DNA from: Leptospira fluminis
GTDB taxonomy: Bacteria; Spirochaetota; Leptospiria; Leptospirales; Leptospiraceae
Assembly (NCBI RefSeq): GCF_004771275.1
Contig: NZ_RQEV01000011.1
Span: 248,001 to 312,000, forward strand
DNA length: 64,000 nucleotides
Direction of reading: 5' to 3'
The position numbers and the translations under genes were made by a program. The notes below the pieces were generated by a model. That model did no database searches, was not told where the DNA came from, and saw only the letters and a list, made by a program, of their open reading frames with translations. Shown one piece after another: positions 48,065-57,905 of this stretch (positions are counted from its first letter, which is position 1; the number at the start of each line of letters is the position of its first letter).

Positions 48065-48640
48065 TTAGGACTTGGGGAAAGAAGGATTCTCTTTAATTTT
48101 CAGGATTCCGTTACGCAGGTAATGGAGGTTTTGAGTACCGAAATAATTGATGGCAACCGGAAGGGAGACGATTCCTAAAACGGAAAAATATCGGTATTTC
48201 AGGGAATCTTTTTGCGAAACGTTCCGGATGTTCTTTTCCAGTTTGCATAGGATCCGTTTCCATCTTTCGAAAACCGGACGGAGACTCGGATTGCATTCCT
48301 CAAAATACAATTCCTCCGCGGAAGTCACGACTAGGTCCTTTAACCCGGTAGGCAAAGGGGGAGATCCGAACAAATCCCGCACTCGGACCAAGTCTTTTTC
48401 AATCTCGGATTCTTGCTGTCGAGGAATCGGTAAAATGGAACTAATCCCGATGGAAATCGGTAAAGAAAGTCGGAAGAGAAAATCCGACGCCACCATGGAA
48501 TTCAGGTAGCGACGGACGGTTTCACCCAGAGAGTCCGGGTGGTCAAGCTGAATGTCGTTCAGGTTCTTGACGGTTTGGATTGTATATTGGCTGAGCTTGA
48601 TCTTTTCGATCCAGAACAGACTCAATAGTTCCGTGTCCAT
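48065..48640 (-). CDS. Hypothetical protein
   Basis: 191 residues, ATG 48640. It is mostly helical with few hydrophobic stretches; two modest hydrophobic segments near residues 58-72 (FLFRLSLPISIGISSILP) and 160-170 might be membrane-associated. No family recognised. It is separated from icd by about 66 bases and from the next minus-strand gene by 108. Confidence 0.55.
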   Translation of the reverse strand: MDTELLSLFWIEKIKLSQYTIQTVKNLNDIQLDHPDSLGETVRRYLNSMVASDFLFRLSLPISIGISSILPIPRQQESEIEKDLVRVRDLFGSPPLPTGLKDLVVTSAEELYFEECNPSLRPVFERWKRILCKLEKNIRNVSQKDSLKYRYFSVLGIVSLPVAINYFGTQNLHYLRNGILKIKENPSFPKS

Positions 48641-48748
48641 GGCGGTATGGGTACATTTTTTAGGTTTCCCTTTTTTGGCAATCCCTATACGCCTGCGGAA
48701 ATCTCCGGACGGTTTTTTCCGATCGGACCTGCGACCTTTTTCCCCGTT

Positions 48749-49051
48749 TTAACCTTCCCGTTTCGGATTGTCTCCCATCGATTTGCGCATTTTTCTCTTC
48801 ATCCGGTATTTCCAATGTCTTCTATGTCTGCCTCCACCGAATCCGTGTCCGCCTTTGAAAAGAAGATGCGAAAGTACGAAAATTCCGAGTGCTTGCAAAT
48901 ACGTTATTTGTTTCCAACCGAACAATTCAGGCAAAAGCCAATTCCACAGTTGCCAAACGATCGCAGCCGCTCCAAAAAAAAACAGAGGGATAAAAAGAAT
49001 CCCGACAAAAATCCTTCCCACTCTGTGCCTATATCTATGAGTTTCCTTCAT
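48749..49051 (-). CDS. Small membrane protein coupled to ECF sigma factor
   Basis: 100 residues from ATG 49051 with AGGAA eight bases before. It has two hydrophobic stretches (VGRIFVGILFIPLFFFGAAA, then a second around ALGIFVLSHLLF) with a basic His/Arg-rich tail (GGRHRRHWKYRMKRKMRKS). Small proteins of the same shape sit beside sigma factors in many bacteria and may be their membrane partner, though no anti-sigma motif is clear. It follows the sigma gene by 13 bases. Confidence 0.68.
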   Translation of the reverse strand: MKETHRYRHRVGRIFVGILFIPLFFFGAAAIVWQLWNWLLPELFGWKQITYLQALGIFVLSHLLFKGGHGFGGGRHRRHWKYRMKRKMRKSMGDNPKREG

Positions 49052-49064
49052 AATTTGTTCCTAA

Positions 49065-49598
49065 TCAATATTCTTCGAGGAATAAGGACTTGAGTTCCTT
49101 CAGTCTTTTTTCGAGAAAATTCTTCGCCGAAGACTTTCTGGCCGACAAGGTTCCTTCCGGAATTCCCGTCTCTTGCGAGATCTCTCGAAAAGTTTTTCCT
49201 TCGATCACATTCGCGACAAAAGCGGTCTTCTGATCCGCCGGAAGTTCCCCGATCGCGAGAGAAAGTTCTTCGAGCATCAAATTTCTATAAAATTGTCTTT
49301 CCGGACCGATTCCTTCGTAGGAATGCGAATTTTCGGATAGAAATTCGTTTTCGAGTCCTACCCCTAAGTAACGACCCGTCTTTTTTTTCCGATACCAATC
49401 CCCTACCTTGTTTCGCAATACCGCGTACACGTAGGCCAAAAGGTATTCGATGGATCCGCTGGAATCCAATTCGGTCACCGCGACCAAGAAGGATTCCTGC
49501 AAAAGATCTTCGGCCTCTTCAGGATCCGAAATTCGGGAGCGTATCCAAGCAAGGATCTTATTCCTTTCCCTTCGATAGATTTTATCCACGGATAGCAA
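49065..49598 (-). CDS. ECF-type RNA polymerase sigma factor
   Basis: 177 residues, starting at TTG 49598 or GTG 49589. Sigma region 2 is in AEDLLQESFLVAVTEL and YLLAYVYAVLRNKVGDWYRK; region 4 in QKTAFVANVIEGKTFREISQ with GIPEGTLSARKSSAK, the promoter -35 helix-turn-helix. It directs RNA polymerase to a small regulon. It shares the operon with the small membrane protein downstream. Confidence 0.88.
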   Translation of the reverse strand: MLSVDKIYRRERNKILAWIRSRISDPEEAEDLLQESFLVAVTELDSSGSIEYLLAYVYAVLRNKVGDWYRKKKTGRYLGVGLENEFLSENSHSYEGIGPERQFYRNLMLEELSLAIGELPADQKTAFVANVIEGKTFREISQETGIPEGTLSARKSSAKNFLEKRLKELKSLFLEEY

Positions 49599-49833
49599 GG
49601 GTTCCTTTTTTCCTCTAATACCGTAGTTGTTTCAAAACGAGATTCCCCGATTTTTTTTCCGAATCCCGGAAAAAAGGTAAAAAAATAATCCAGAAAGATC
49701 GCGATGAAATTTCCAGCACGCCGTCCATAAAGCCTCAGACCTCTGCTCTCTATGTTGTCCGGGACGGATTTTCCCCGGATTTTTTTGCGACTGTTCCTGC
49801 CGATTTTCGACAAGAGAGACCGGAGGAACTTAA

Positions 49834-50268
49834 GTGCAGACGAAGAAAATCGAAGACCTTACGGAAGATTCGGAGTGGAGAAAGTTGAACAAGGATACGC
49901 TAGGTTTTTTTAGGATCGTGAGAACGTTGAATAGATACTACGATTCCATCCGACAACCGGAGAATATCGATCCGACCTCTTTCCGAAAGAGACTCGTGGA
50001 TACCGTCCCCGAAAAAACGGAGATCTTTTTTAAAAAATTCGGATCTTACGAGTATTTGGTATTTGCAAGAATATTTTCCAGAGGAAAAAGCGAGTCCGAT
50101 TCTTGGATCCATATAGACGGCATCCGACAGGAACAGGACGACATGAGAGAGCGGGCCGTTCCGGATCATCCCGTTTTCAGCATACGATGTCTCAGCGATA
50201 TCTACGAGGATTCCTGCACGAAAGTTACTGCCTCCGAATTGGAATCGATCGATTGCCTCGGTGCCTAA
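49834..50268 (+). CDS. Hypothetical protein
   Basis: 144 residues from GTG 49834, preceded by GGAGGAACTTAA. The sequence is hydrophilic with patterned helices (KLNKDTLGFFRIVRTLNRYY) and an acidic end. There is no family match I recognise. It lies on the plus strand, divergent from the ECF sigma operon, so it could be regulated with it. Confidence 0.6.
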   Translation: MQTKKIEDLTEDSEWRKLNKDTLGFFRIVRTLNRYYDSIRQPENIDPTSFRKRLVDTVPEKTEIFFKKFGSYEYLVFARIFSRGKSESDSWIHIDGIRQEQDDMRERAVPDHPVFSIRCLSDIYEDSCTKVTASELESIDCLGA

Positions 50269-50357
50269 ACTTCGAATGCCTGGAGGCCTAGTATTTTTCA
50301 ATCGATCCGGCGAGAAATACTTGCCGGAAGAAAAGACAAGGATAGGAATAAGAGCCC

Positions 50358-51485
50358 ATGTTTTTCCTCTCTACCGGATCTTCCATTCGATATGTCAAAA
50401 CGGGCGTTATTTTATCCGCTCTCATGATCGCACTTTGCTTTCTTTCCTTAAGCGCAGAATCGGAATCCTTTCGAGCCCGAAAAGCGACCAAAAACGAAAT
50501 ATCCTTCCGCCCATATCCTCAAGAAGGATATTTTCAGGCCTGGAATTATTCGTTCACGGACGATCGTATTTTTATCTTCGCAACTTTCTTGGTCAGCAAT
50601 CTAGGTCCGGGCACTCGAAACTCCGGCGTAAGTCTGGTGCTATACGATAAGGAAAACGGTACCCGATTTCTCACCCAGGAATTTTCCCGTAACGAACTGA
50701 AAGCGGAGCCTGGAGCATCGGAATTGGAGATTGCAAACAATTCCGTTCAAAAAAGTCAGGAAGGTCCGGAAATCAGAATGGAAATCGGAGAGACGAAACT
50801 CTTTCTCTCTTTCAAAACCGGATGGGACAAAGCCGTCTCCCTGTCCGGAGGAAAAATCGCCTTACCCGAAAAGGACAGATTCGTGCAGGCGGACATCGCT
50901 TTTTCTTTCGTTCCTGCCTGGGGATATCTGATCAGCAACGGACAGAAGATTCCTCTGGACGGACGAGGGGGAATGGAGCACCTACTGACGAATTACGAGG
51001 TATACAAGTACAGTCGACGTTGGGAACTGTTCCGAACTCAGAACCTTTCCGGCGATAGACTATATACGGGAGGGTTTATCGGAAACGAAACCTTTCCCGG
51101 ACAGGAAATCCGAACAGTAAGTTCTACCGATGCGAACGGTCGGTTATTATTTTCCGCTAAGGTGCATAAATCGGAAATCTTGGAATCGGAAAAGGATTCC
51201 TTTTCCAATTACGAATTGCCGACGAAAGAAATATTGTACCTGGACGAACAAGGCGGTTGCACTCTTTCCATTCGGCGAAAGGCCGGAATCGGAAAAATCA
51301 ACGTATTATCGAACCTATCATCCGTGCTTCGGTTTTTCGTGAGATTATTTTTCGCCAAACCTTACCAACTGTACTTTTTAGCGGAAGCGGAATTGAATTG
51401 CGATTCTCCTTCGAAAAATTTCGGGCAATTACCGAAGGAGAATCGTTTTGCAGGAATTTTCTCGTATTATCTCATCAATCCGTAA
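50358..51485 (+). CDS. Svf1/lipocalin-like secreted protein
   Basis: 375 residues with an N-terminal hydrophobic signal (VILSALMIALCFLSLSAES). The mature protein is beta-rich; YPQEGYFQAWNYSFTDDRIF and TFLVSNLGPG recall the N-terminal domain of Svf1-like/AttH lipocalin-type proteins, with GYLISNGQKIPLDGRGGM in the middle. Such proteins may bind lipids. The family is a guess from pattern; function unknown. Confidence 0.55.
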   Translation: MFFLSTGSSIRYVKTGVILSALMIALCFLSLSAESESFRARKATKNEISFRPYPQEGYFQAWNYSFTDDRIFIFATFLVSNLGPGTRNSGVSLVLYDKENGTRFLTQEFSRNELKAEPGASELEIANNSVQKSQEGPEIRMEIGETKLFLSFKTGWDKAVSLSGGKIALPEKDRFVQADIAFSFVPAWGYLISNGQKIPLDGRGGMEHLLTNYEVYKYSRRWELFRTQNLSGDRLYTGGFIGNETFPGQEIRTVSSTDANGRLLFSAKVHKSEILESEKDSFSNYELPTKEILYLDEQGGCTLSIRRKAGIGKINVLSNLSSVLRFFVRLFFAKPYQLYFLAEAELNCDSPSKNFGQLPKENRFAGIFSYYLINP

Positions 51486-51495
51486 AAACGATCTC

Positions 51496-51514
51496 CGAAA
51501 AGTCGCACTTTTAC
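51496..51514. terminator. Weak bidirectional hairpin
   Basis: AAAAGT-CGC-ACTTTT at 51498-51512, a six-pair stem with a three-base loop between convergent genes, next to the lnt stop. Confidence 0.4.
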
Positions 51515-53289
51515 TTAGCCTCTTTCTTTCTATGATTGGATAGAAGGATCGTTAGATAATAGGAAGCCGTCAAAACCATCATCAACCAAGGAATCAGATT
51601 TCCGTAAATCACGTAAAACCCGGGAGGAGAATCGAAGACTTCGATCTTCTCCCAAGTAGTTTCCGCCTTCATCAAACCGGTGGACTTCCCCGGGACAAAG
51701 CGGCCCAAGTGATCCACAAAACCGGAAATCCCCGAATTCGTAGATCGGACCAGCCATCTTCTCCATTCGATGGATCTCAACCTACCCAATTCGAAATGCT
51801 GGTCGCTTTCGGTGGTGGTTCCGTACCATTTATCGTTCGTAAGATTCGCAATGAATTCGGGATTTCCCGAATTTCTGAACTTACGTACGAATTCCGGAAC
51901 GATCACTTCGTAACAAATCAAAGGAAGCATGGAGCCGGATTCCTTTAATTCAGTCTTGGTTCCGGCATAGTAGTTCCTGACCGCATCCGCGTTCAGGTCT
52001 TCCGTATCCTTCCAATGCAAAGGATCGGGTTGTTTGGAAATTTCTCCCGTTGCGGAAAAATAAGGTAGAAGTTTAAAAGACTCTCCCGGTTCGAACCTTC
52101 CGGTTTGCGGGCTGATTTCATACATGAATTCGAAAGGCATCGTTTCGCCGAAGAGAACCAGATATTGTTTTTGATAGGCGTTCGTTCGAATTCCGTTCGG
52201 ATCATAGATTACGTTATTGTTATAATATCTGAGATATTCCTTTCCCGAACTCACCCTTTTGTATTTCGCGTCGATTTCATTAAAGAAAACGTTAGCTTTG
52301 TATCGATTGGCAAAGATGATCATCAAGGCTTCGAATCTGTACCAATACATTCTGTTCAATTCCGTGATCGGAGTTTTGTTGGCGGAAAAATACGGGACAC
52401 CTGCCTCGGGTAAAACGATCAAATCGGGATTTTTTCCCTCTTTTCGTACCGCATCATCCACTAGGCGATCCATCCGGTCCATCAGTTCTTCGATCACTTG
52501 CAGAGGAGAACGTCCTCTTTCGTCACGGATACTCATAGGAGCATCCGGCTGCACTACCAACACTTCCAAGGTTTTGACGGGTTTTACTCCTTTCCACTTG
52601 AAATAGAGGGAAGTACCAGCGACCCAAAATAATAGGAAAAGTGCGAACGGCAGGGACCAAAATTTCGCGAACTGAAACCTCTTTTCAGGAGAACGTAGGA
52701 TTTCCGGCAGATGAAAGAGATTGGTCTCGAAAATCGTGTAAGAGACGACGAAGACCAAAAAACTCAATCCGTATACGCCCGCTATTTCGACTGTCTGGGC
52801 AAGGAGTATATTTCCCGCCGCCAAGTTTCCCCAGTACCACGGAAACAGTTGCGGTCCGAGCATATCCGCTACCAGGCCGCAAAATCCGGCGACCCAGACG
52901 CTATGCCTGCCTATTTTTTTACTCAGGAAAGAATACGTAAGCAGGAAGATCGGAAATTTAAATCCGAACAGCACGCCTGCTAGAACCAAAATCAATGCCG
53001 AGACCGGCGCCGGAAAGTTTCCGAACACCTGGGCCATATGAAAAATCCAGTGGAAGGCGATCGCGTAAAAGAAGACTCCGAATAGGATTCCGTGGAAAAA
53101 CAGACGTTTGTATTGTCCCGAATATTTATGAGCGATCCAAAAAAGACCGAAGGGAGCGATCCAAACGAAATGGCTCAAGTAAAACGGAGCAAAAGCCAAA
53201 AAAGCCAACACGGAAGTCCAAAGGTAGCAAAACCAATCGAACCAAACGGTTTTTTGAAATTCACGGAATTTGTTCAAAAAGGAATTCAT
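51511..53289 (-). CDS. lnt: Apolipoprotein N-acyltransferase
   Basis: 592 residues from ATG 53289; an upstream TTG adds three codons. N-terminal membrane helices (about eight, residues 10-245) and a periplasmic nitrilase-like domain follow. The catalytic triad can be placed as Glu in [10 protein letters not shown], Lys in [10 protein letters not shown] and Cys in [12 protein letters not shown], with NLTNDKWYG after. It adds the third acyl chain to lipoproteins, important for this lipoprotein-rich genus. A final membrane helix ends the protein. Confidence 0.93.
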   Translation of the reverse strand: MNSFLNKFREFQKTVWFDWFCYLWTSVLAFLAFAPFYLSHFVWIAPFGLFWIAHKYSGQYKRLFFHGILFGVFFYAIAFHWIFHMAQVFGNFPAPVSALILVLAGVLFGFKFPIFLLTYSFLSKKIGRHSVWVAGFCGLVADMLGPQLFPWYWGNLAAGNILLAQTVEIAGVYGLSFLVFVVSYTIFETNLFHLPEILRSPEKRFQFAKFWSLPFALFLLFWVAGTSLYFKWKGVKPVKTLEVLVVQPDAPMSIRDERGRSPLQVIEELMDRMDRLVDDAVRKEGKNPDLIVLPEAGVPYFSANKTPITELNRMYWYRFEALMIIFANRYKANVFFNEIDAKYKRVSSGKEYLRYYNNNVIYDPNGIRTNAYQKQYLVLFGETMPFEFMYEISPQTGRFEPGESFKLLPYFSATGEISKQPDPLHWKDTEDLNADAVRNYYAGTKTELKESGSMLPLICYEVIVPEFVRKFRNSGNPEFIANLTNDKWYGTTTESDQHFELGRLRSIEWRRWLVRSTNSGISGFVDHLGRFVPGKSTGLMKAETTWEKIEVFDSPPGFYVIYGNLIPWLMMVLTASYYLTILLSNHRKKEAK

Positions 53290-53479
53290 GGGTACCAACG
53301 TTCATCGGAAGAAAATAGCGGGACGTCAATCGATTTCGACCGTCGGCGCATTCAGAACGTTCCTTTCCTAATTACGAATGGATTTCTTTTCCCACCCTAA
53401 GCCGCTGGGAGATCGAATTTACGGAAATGCTTGCCTGATCCAGGCTTACGGCGAGCCTATCAGAAAAGTCGGTGATCGA

Positions 53480-54778
53480 ATGAGTTCCTCTTATTTCAAA
53501 ATTTCAGGCAAAAATCCCTTGAGTGGTACGATAACCCCGCAGGGGAATAAGAACGAGGCGCTTCCGGTGTTAGGCGCAATCTGCATGACTCCGGGAGAAA
53601 TTACCGTCGAAAATATCCCTTTGATCACCGACGTATTGATGCTTTTGGAAGTACTACGTCATCTGGGATTGGAAGTGGAGGACAAAGGCGGCGGCACTTT
53701 CCTATTTCGAAACCGCGGCCAGATAAAATCCGATTTACCCTACGAGTTATGTTCGAAACTCAGAGGCGCAGTCACTTTAGCCGGACCGATTTTGGCCAGC
53801 ACGGGACGGGTGTTTTTGCCCCGCCCCGGAGGAGATAAGATCGGCAGAAGAAGAATGGATACTCACCTTCTCGCCTTGCAATCCTTAGGAGCGACTATAG
53901 AAGTATTTCCCGACGGTTACGAGATCAAAGCGGACCGCCTGAGAGGAACGGATATTTTGTTGGACGAAGCTTCCGTAACCGCAACGGAAAATGCCGTCAT
54001 GGCTGCCGCACTGGCGGAAGGCACCACGATCATACGGCACGCCGCGAGTGAACCGCACGTACAACAGCTTTGTCGTTTTTTGAATTCCGCAGGCGCGAAG
54101 ATATCCGGGATCGGTTCCAATATTCTCACCATCGAAGGAGTTTCTTCGCTTACGGCCCCGGAAAAAAAACATAGAATCGGATCGGACTATTTGGAAGTCG
54201 GGAGTTTTATCAGTCTAGCGGCCGTGACCGGAGGAGAAATTTTTATCCGCGATGTCGATTTGGAAGACATACGTATGATCCGAATGGTTTATTCCCGATT
54301 GGGAATCGAAGTCCGGCCACAAGATGGCGGAATTCTGGTCCCGTCCGATCAGCAGATGGAAATCATACCCGACTATCACGGCGCAACACCTAAAATAGAC
54401 GATTCTCCTTGGCCCGGATTTCCGGCAGACATGACTTCGGTAGCTTTAGTGACCGCAACGCAATGCAAAGGAACCGTCCTGATCCACGAAAAGATGTTCG
54501 AATCCAGGCTATTTTTCGTGGATAATATCATCGCAATGGGAGCTCAAATCATTCTCTGCGATCCGCACAGAGCGATCGTGATCGGACACTCTAGATTGTA
54601 CGGACAGAAAGTCGCAAGTCCCGATATCCGCGCGGGAATGGCGATGGTCATCGCCGCCTTATGCGCGGAAGGGACCAGCTATATCCACAATATCGTTCAA
54701 GTGGATCGAGGTTTCCAAGAGATCGACACTAGACTTCGATCGTTAGGAGCGCATATAGAGAGGATCCGGGAAGAATGA
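53480..54778 (+). CDS. murA: UDP-N-acetylglucosamine 1-carboxyvinyltransferase, Cys-to-Asp variant
   Basis: 432 residues from ATG 53480; the open frame reaches 53378, but this start gives the usual N-terminus ([20 protein letters not shown]). It transfers enolpyruvate from PEP to UDP-GlcNAc, the first step of peptidoglycan synthesis. The catalytic loop reads [17 protein letters not shown], with Asp 119 where most bacteria have Cys 115 (E. coli numbering). The polyferredoxin starts four bases into its end. Confidence 0.94.
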   Translation: MSSSYFKISGKNPLSGTITPQGNKNEALPVLGAICMTPGEITVENIPLITDVLMLLEVLRHLGLEVEDKGGGTFLFRNRGQIKSDLPYELCSKLRGAVTLAGPILASTGRVFLPRPGGDKIGRRRMDTHLLALQSLGATIEVFPDGYEIKADRLRGTDILLDEASVTATENAVMAAALAEGTTIIRHAASEPHVQQLCRFLNSAGAKISGIGSNILTIEGVSSLTAPEKKHRIGSDYLEVGSFISLAAVTGGEIFIRDVDLEDIRMIRMVYSRLGIEVRPQDGGILVPSDQQMEIIPDYHGATPKIDDSPWPGFPADMTSVALVTATQCKGTVLIHEKMFESRLFFVDNIIAMGAQIILCDPHRAIVIGHSRLYGQKVASPDIRAGMAMVIAALCAEGTSYIHNIVQVDRGFQEIDTRLRSLGAHIERIREE

Positions 54779-55470
54779 ACCGAAGAGACTTTTTCCGGAA
54801 AAGTCTCTCGAAAGCTTTTGCCGTAATGGAGGAAAGCGCGGACGAAATCGCCGAGACTTGGAAACAAGTTTCGGGAGAAAAAAAACCGGATCCTATCGAC
54901 ACGCCGGAAGAATCGACTCCGGCTACGCGGAAGAAAAAAAGCGAAACGAATCGAAAGGAAGACCCCTCTCTATCTCAAACGAATTCTCCGAAACCGAAAA
55001 AATTCAAGGCCTTCCGTAACCTGCAATTTCCTCCCGGCGCCGATGCGAACGGAAAGCGTTTTCTTTCCAAATGCACCGGATGCGGCGATTGCATTTACGC
55101 CTGCCCATACTCCGTCCTATTTCCGGTTCCGAACGACGAATTAGGGAAACACATCCCGCACATGGACGTAAATCTGAATGCGTGCATGCTGTGTAAGGAT
55201 TTTCCTTGCATAACCGCCTGCCCGGAAGGAGCGATTTTACCGTATAAGAAAAACGAAATCCCGAAATTCGGGAAAGCCAAAGGTTGGTTTCAGCATTGCA
55301 TCAACTCTCGCACGGAAGAAAAGACATGCGAGGCCTGTGCAACCGCCTGTCCGGTGCCGGGCGCATTGAAATTCAAGGGGAACAAACCGACTTTCACGGC
55401 TTCCTGTATCGGTTGCGGGCAATGTGTATCTTCTTGCCCGACCTTTCCGAAAGCGATCGTAGTCAAATGA
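54775..55470 (+). CDS. Polyferredoxin-like 4Fe-4S protein (NapG/NapF-like)
   Basis: 231 residues; ATG 54775 overlaps the murA stop. Several Cys clusters: [39 protein letters not shown] and [12 protein letters not shown], giving up to four [4Fe-4S] clusters. The N-terminus [11 protein letters not shown] resembles the start of NapG/MauM-type proteins but without a clear Tat motif. It probably transfers electrons in the periplasm or cytoplasm; partner unknown. Coupling with murA is unusual. Confidence 0.82.
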   Translation: MNRRDFFRKSLSKAFAVMEESADEIAETWKQVSGEKKPDPIDTPEESTPATRKKKSETNRKEDPSLSQTNSPKPKKFKAFRNLQFPPGADANGKRFLSKCTGCGDCIYACPYSVLFPVPNDELGKHIPHMDVNLNACMLCKDFPCITACPEGAILPYKKNEIPKFGKAKGWFQHCINSRTEEKTCEACATACPVPGALKFKGNKPTFTASCIGCGQCVSSCPTFPKAIVVK

Positions 55471-55490
55471 TCGTTCTTGCAGAACGTCTT
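55471..55490. terminator. Weak hairpin between convergent genes
   Basis: CGTTCT-TGC-AGAACG, six pairs, followed by TCTTTC on the plus strand. Confidence 0.4.
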
Positions 55491-55982
55491 TCAATATCCT
55501 AGAGCCTTACGGATTTTTTCCGGGATGTCCTCGAATTTAGGATATTTGTGTTTTTTTCCGTCGGGAAACACGACGTAATAGGTACCGTTCAGGATTTCCA
55601 TATAATAATTTCCCTGCTTTTTTTGACCTACGGAAGATTTGTCCATTTCCTTGACCATGGCCTGATAACGCGGAGGAAGAGCCGCCCAAGATCCGTAGAC
55701 CTGGATTTCTCCCGCGTGATTTACGGTATAAAGGCCATTTTCATGCATGATCTTGATGCCGTTATAATCGAAGACTTCCAAAACGTTCACTTTGGGTTCC
55801 TTCTTCTTAGGCGCGACATTCGATTCCGGACCCTTGTATTCGTTGGGATCCATGTTGTACTGAACTAGGGATTTATGAGACGGTTTTTTTCCTCTTGTAA
55901 ATAGAAGATAGAGATAGAAGATTCCGGACAAAGAAATCGCCGCAAAAATCATCAACTCGAAGTGTTTTGCCAACCACCCCAT
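55491..55982 (-). CDS. Single-pass membrane protein of unknown function
   Basis: 163 residues. One N-terminal membrane helix (FELMIFAAISLSGIFYLYLL), then a soluble part with two similar beta-rich motifs: MHENGLYTVNHAG and MEILNGTYYVVFPDGKKHKY. It looks anchored to the inner membrane. No family recognised. Followed by two lipoprotein genes upstream of it on the same strand, likely one operon. Confidence 0.6.
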   Translation of the reverse strand: MGWLAKHFELMIFAAISLSGIFYLYLLFTRGKKPSHKSLVQYNMDPNEYKGPESNVAPKKKEPKVNVLEVFDYNGIKIMHENGLYTVNHAGEIQVYGSWAALPPRYQAMVKEMDKSSVGQKKQGNYYMEILNGTYYVVFPDGKKHKYPKFEDIPEKIRKALGY

Positions 55983-55988
55983 ATAACC

Positions 55989-56288
55989 CTATTTAAGTCT
56001 ATATTCGATCGCCTTACAAGTAAAAGGCACAGGGTCCCCGGCCTGAATCCAAAAACTACAATCTTCAGCCCCCACCGACAAAACGCAGTTGTTGACGTCC
56101 CTTTTCCGGGAACGTCCCGGAACAAGGTGGGTAATTCCTCTGCTGGAACTGCACTGCAAGTCCTTAGCCCCGTATGCCGCCAGCAATAAAGAAGACGCCT
56201 CTTCGAACGAATAAAAATCGTCGTCGGGTGTAGCACAGGTTCCCAACCAGACCAAGGATAGGATTAGAATCGGAAGCTTTTTACTCAA
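55989..56288 (-). CDS. Small Cys-rich lipoprotein
   Basis: 99 residues. Signal peptide ends LVWLGTC (Cys 18), a lipobox. Four further Cys residues in the mature part (near QCSSS, NCVLS, DCSFW, TCKAI) suggest disulphides in the periplasm. Function unknown. In the same minus-strand operon as its neighbours, with gaps of six and five bases. Confidence 0.6.
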   Translation of the reverse strand: MSKKLPILILSLVWLGTCATPDDDFYSFEEASSLLLAAYGAKDLQCSSSRGITHLVPGRSRKRDVNNCVLSVGAEDCSFWIQAGDPVPFTCKAIEYRLK

Positions 56289-56293
56289 ACGGA

Positions 56294-56875
56294 CTAACTC
56301 TTGTTTTTGGACTGCAATTTTACCCTTTCGTCCACCGGAAGATCCACGTCTCCGAGAATCGACTTATAGGTAATAAAGCCCTTAATCCGCAAATTCGGAT
56401 CTTTTCCGGAAAGAATATCTCTAGTTAATACGGCGGCAACTAAGAGAAGGTTTTGGTTCATCCTTTTTTCAAAGAGAGTTTCCAAACTCAAAGAGACGTT
56501 TTTCTTCGAAAATGCCGGAACGACCGTCTCCTGTTTGGAAATGATCCTAGCTAGCTCGTTCTCTTCGTTTTCCCCGGAGGGGGAAGGGGAAGTCACCGAC
56601 AAATCGAAGCCGTAGACCGTGACTTCCGTATCGTTCGGATTTTCGATCTCCAAATCCACGCGCAGAAGCATTTTCGGGATCGGAGGAAAAGAAATAAATT
56701 CCACCTTCTCCGCTTTAACGTCAGCGACTCGAAATTTGCAGGATTCGAGCCGTTTTACGTTTTGCCTTAAGGCAAAACAGGAAATCGCAGACAACGAAAG
56801 GAGCAGGAAAATTCCTGCTCCGAATCGAGCGGCGACCGAGCCTTTACGCGGAAATGTCTGCTTTACGGATTCCAT
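56294..56875 (-). CDS. LEA14-like lipoprotein
   Basis: 193 residues. Signal peptide with lipobox LSAISC (Cys 33). The mature region fits the LEA type 2 (WHy) pattern: LRVDLEIENPNDTEVTVYGF and an acidic patch. Members protect or anchor at membranes in some bacteria, but a role here is unknown. The first codons overlap the end of the MDR oxidoreductase gene. Confidence 0.65.
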   Translation of the reverse strand: MESVKQTFPRKGSVAARFGAGIFLLLSLSAISCFALRQNVKRLESCKFRVADVKAEKVEFISFPPIPKMLLRVDLEIENPNDTEVTVYGFDLSVTSPSPSGENEENELARIISKQETVVPAFSKKNVSLSLETLFEKRMNQNLLLVAAVLTRDILSGKDPNLRIKGFITYKSILGDVDLPVDERVKLQSKNKS

Positions 56876-57891
56876 CCGGTTTGGATCAACACCTTTCCTC
56901 TAGTCATATTCTCTGCATATTCCTTTATGGCTCGATCCGCCTCTTTCAAAGGTATTCGAGAAGCGATTTCCGTTTGAAATTCCTGTCCTAGCAGAGATCG
57001 AACTTCGGAAGTAATTCTCCAGAGTCTCCACGGGCTCTGGGCAGGCAACCAAGAAGACAGCCAGAAGCCTTCGATTTTCTTATCCTGGAAGATACCCATT
57101 CCTGCATGATAAGAGATCGGTTCCTCCGACAAAGCCCCGTAGACGACACATTTACTTCCGTACGGCATAGCGGCCAAAACCTTCCCCGTCAATTCTCCCG
57201 CCACCGCATCTAGCATAATAGTAGCTTCCAATTTACCGGATAGAACTCTCAGTTCCCGTTCGAAATTCGGGGAAGAGGAGTCCAAGACGTGCTGAGCGCC
57301 CAGAGATTTCAGCAAGTCCGCCTGTTCTTTTCTTCTTACGATATGTATTCCGGGAATCCCGTTTCGGATCGAAAGTCTAAGGATCATCTTTCCCAATGCC
57401 GATGCGGCCGCCGTTTGGACGAATGCCTTATGCTTTTCCTTGGCAATCCGTTCCATCATCGCTAAAGCGGTGATCGGGTTTACGAACAAGCAAGCCCCTT
57501 GTTCTAGTGTGGTTTCTTTCGTGAGCGGAATACAGGAAAAACCGTCCGTAATCATATATTCCGAATATGTTCCGTCGCCTTTACCCGGAGCGGTGCAAGC
57601 GACGGCCTTTCCTAACAGGGAATTGGCGCGCCATCCGCCTCCGCTCGCGACTACGACCCCGCTTCCTTCGAAACCCGGGACCACAGGCAATTTCTTTTTA
57701 ATTCCGTACAGCCCGCGCATGAACATCAGATCGGAAGGATTGATGGAGGCGGAATGCATCCTGATCAGCACGTCTCCCTTCTTTAAGGGTTTCGTTTCTT
57801 TTTCTACGATTTTTGCCCTTCCGGGTTGTTCGCTATATTCCTTTAGTTCGTAAGCCGAATACGTTTTCGGGATTTCCCATTTCTTTGACAT
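56863..57891 (-). CDS. MDR-family zinc-independent alcohol dehydrogenase/quinone oxidoreductase
   Basis: 342 residues. MDR signatures: IRMHSASINPSDLMFMRGLY, VPGFEGSGVV, and VQTAAASALGKMILRL with a degenerate Rossmann motif. The catalytic zinc Cys/His are not evident, consistent with quinone-oxidoreductase or enoyl-reductase types using NADPH. It heads the minus-strand operon that runs to 55491. The start has GGAAGG in the upstream region. Confidence 0.85.
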   Translation of the reverse strand: MSKKWEIPKTYSAYELKEYSEQPGRAKIVEKETKPLKKGDVLIRMHSASINPSDLMFMRGLYGIKKKLPVVPGFEGSGVVVASGGGWRANSLLGKAVACTAPGKGDGTYSEYMITDGFSCIPLTKETTLEQGACLFVNPITALAMMERIAKEKHKAFVQTAAASALGKMILRLSIRNGIPGIHIVRRKEQADLLKSLGAQHVLDSSSPNFERELRVLSGKLEATIMLDAVAGELTGKVLAAMPYGSKCVVYGALSEEPISYHAGMGIFQDKKIEGFWLSSWLPAQSPWRLWRITSEVRSLLGQEFQTEIASRIPLKEADRAIKEYAENMTRGKVLIQTGWNP

Positions 57892-57905
57892 AAACCTTTC
57901 CTTCC

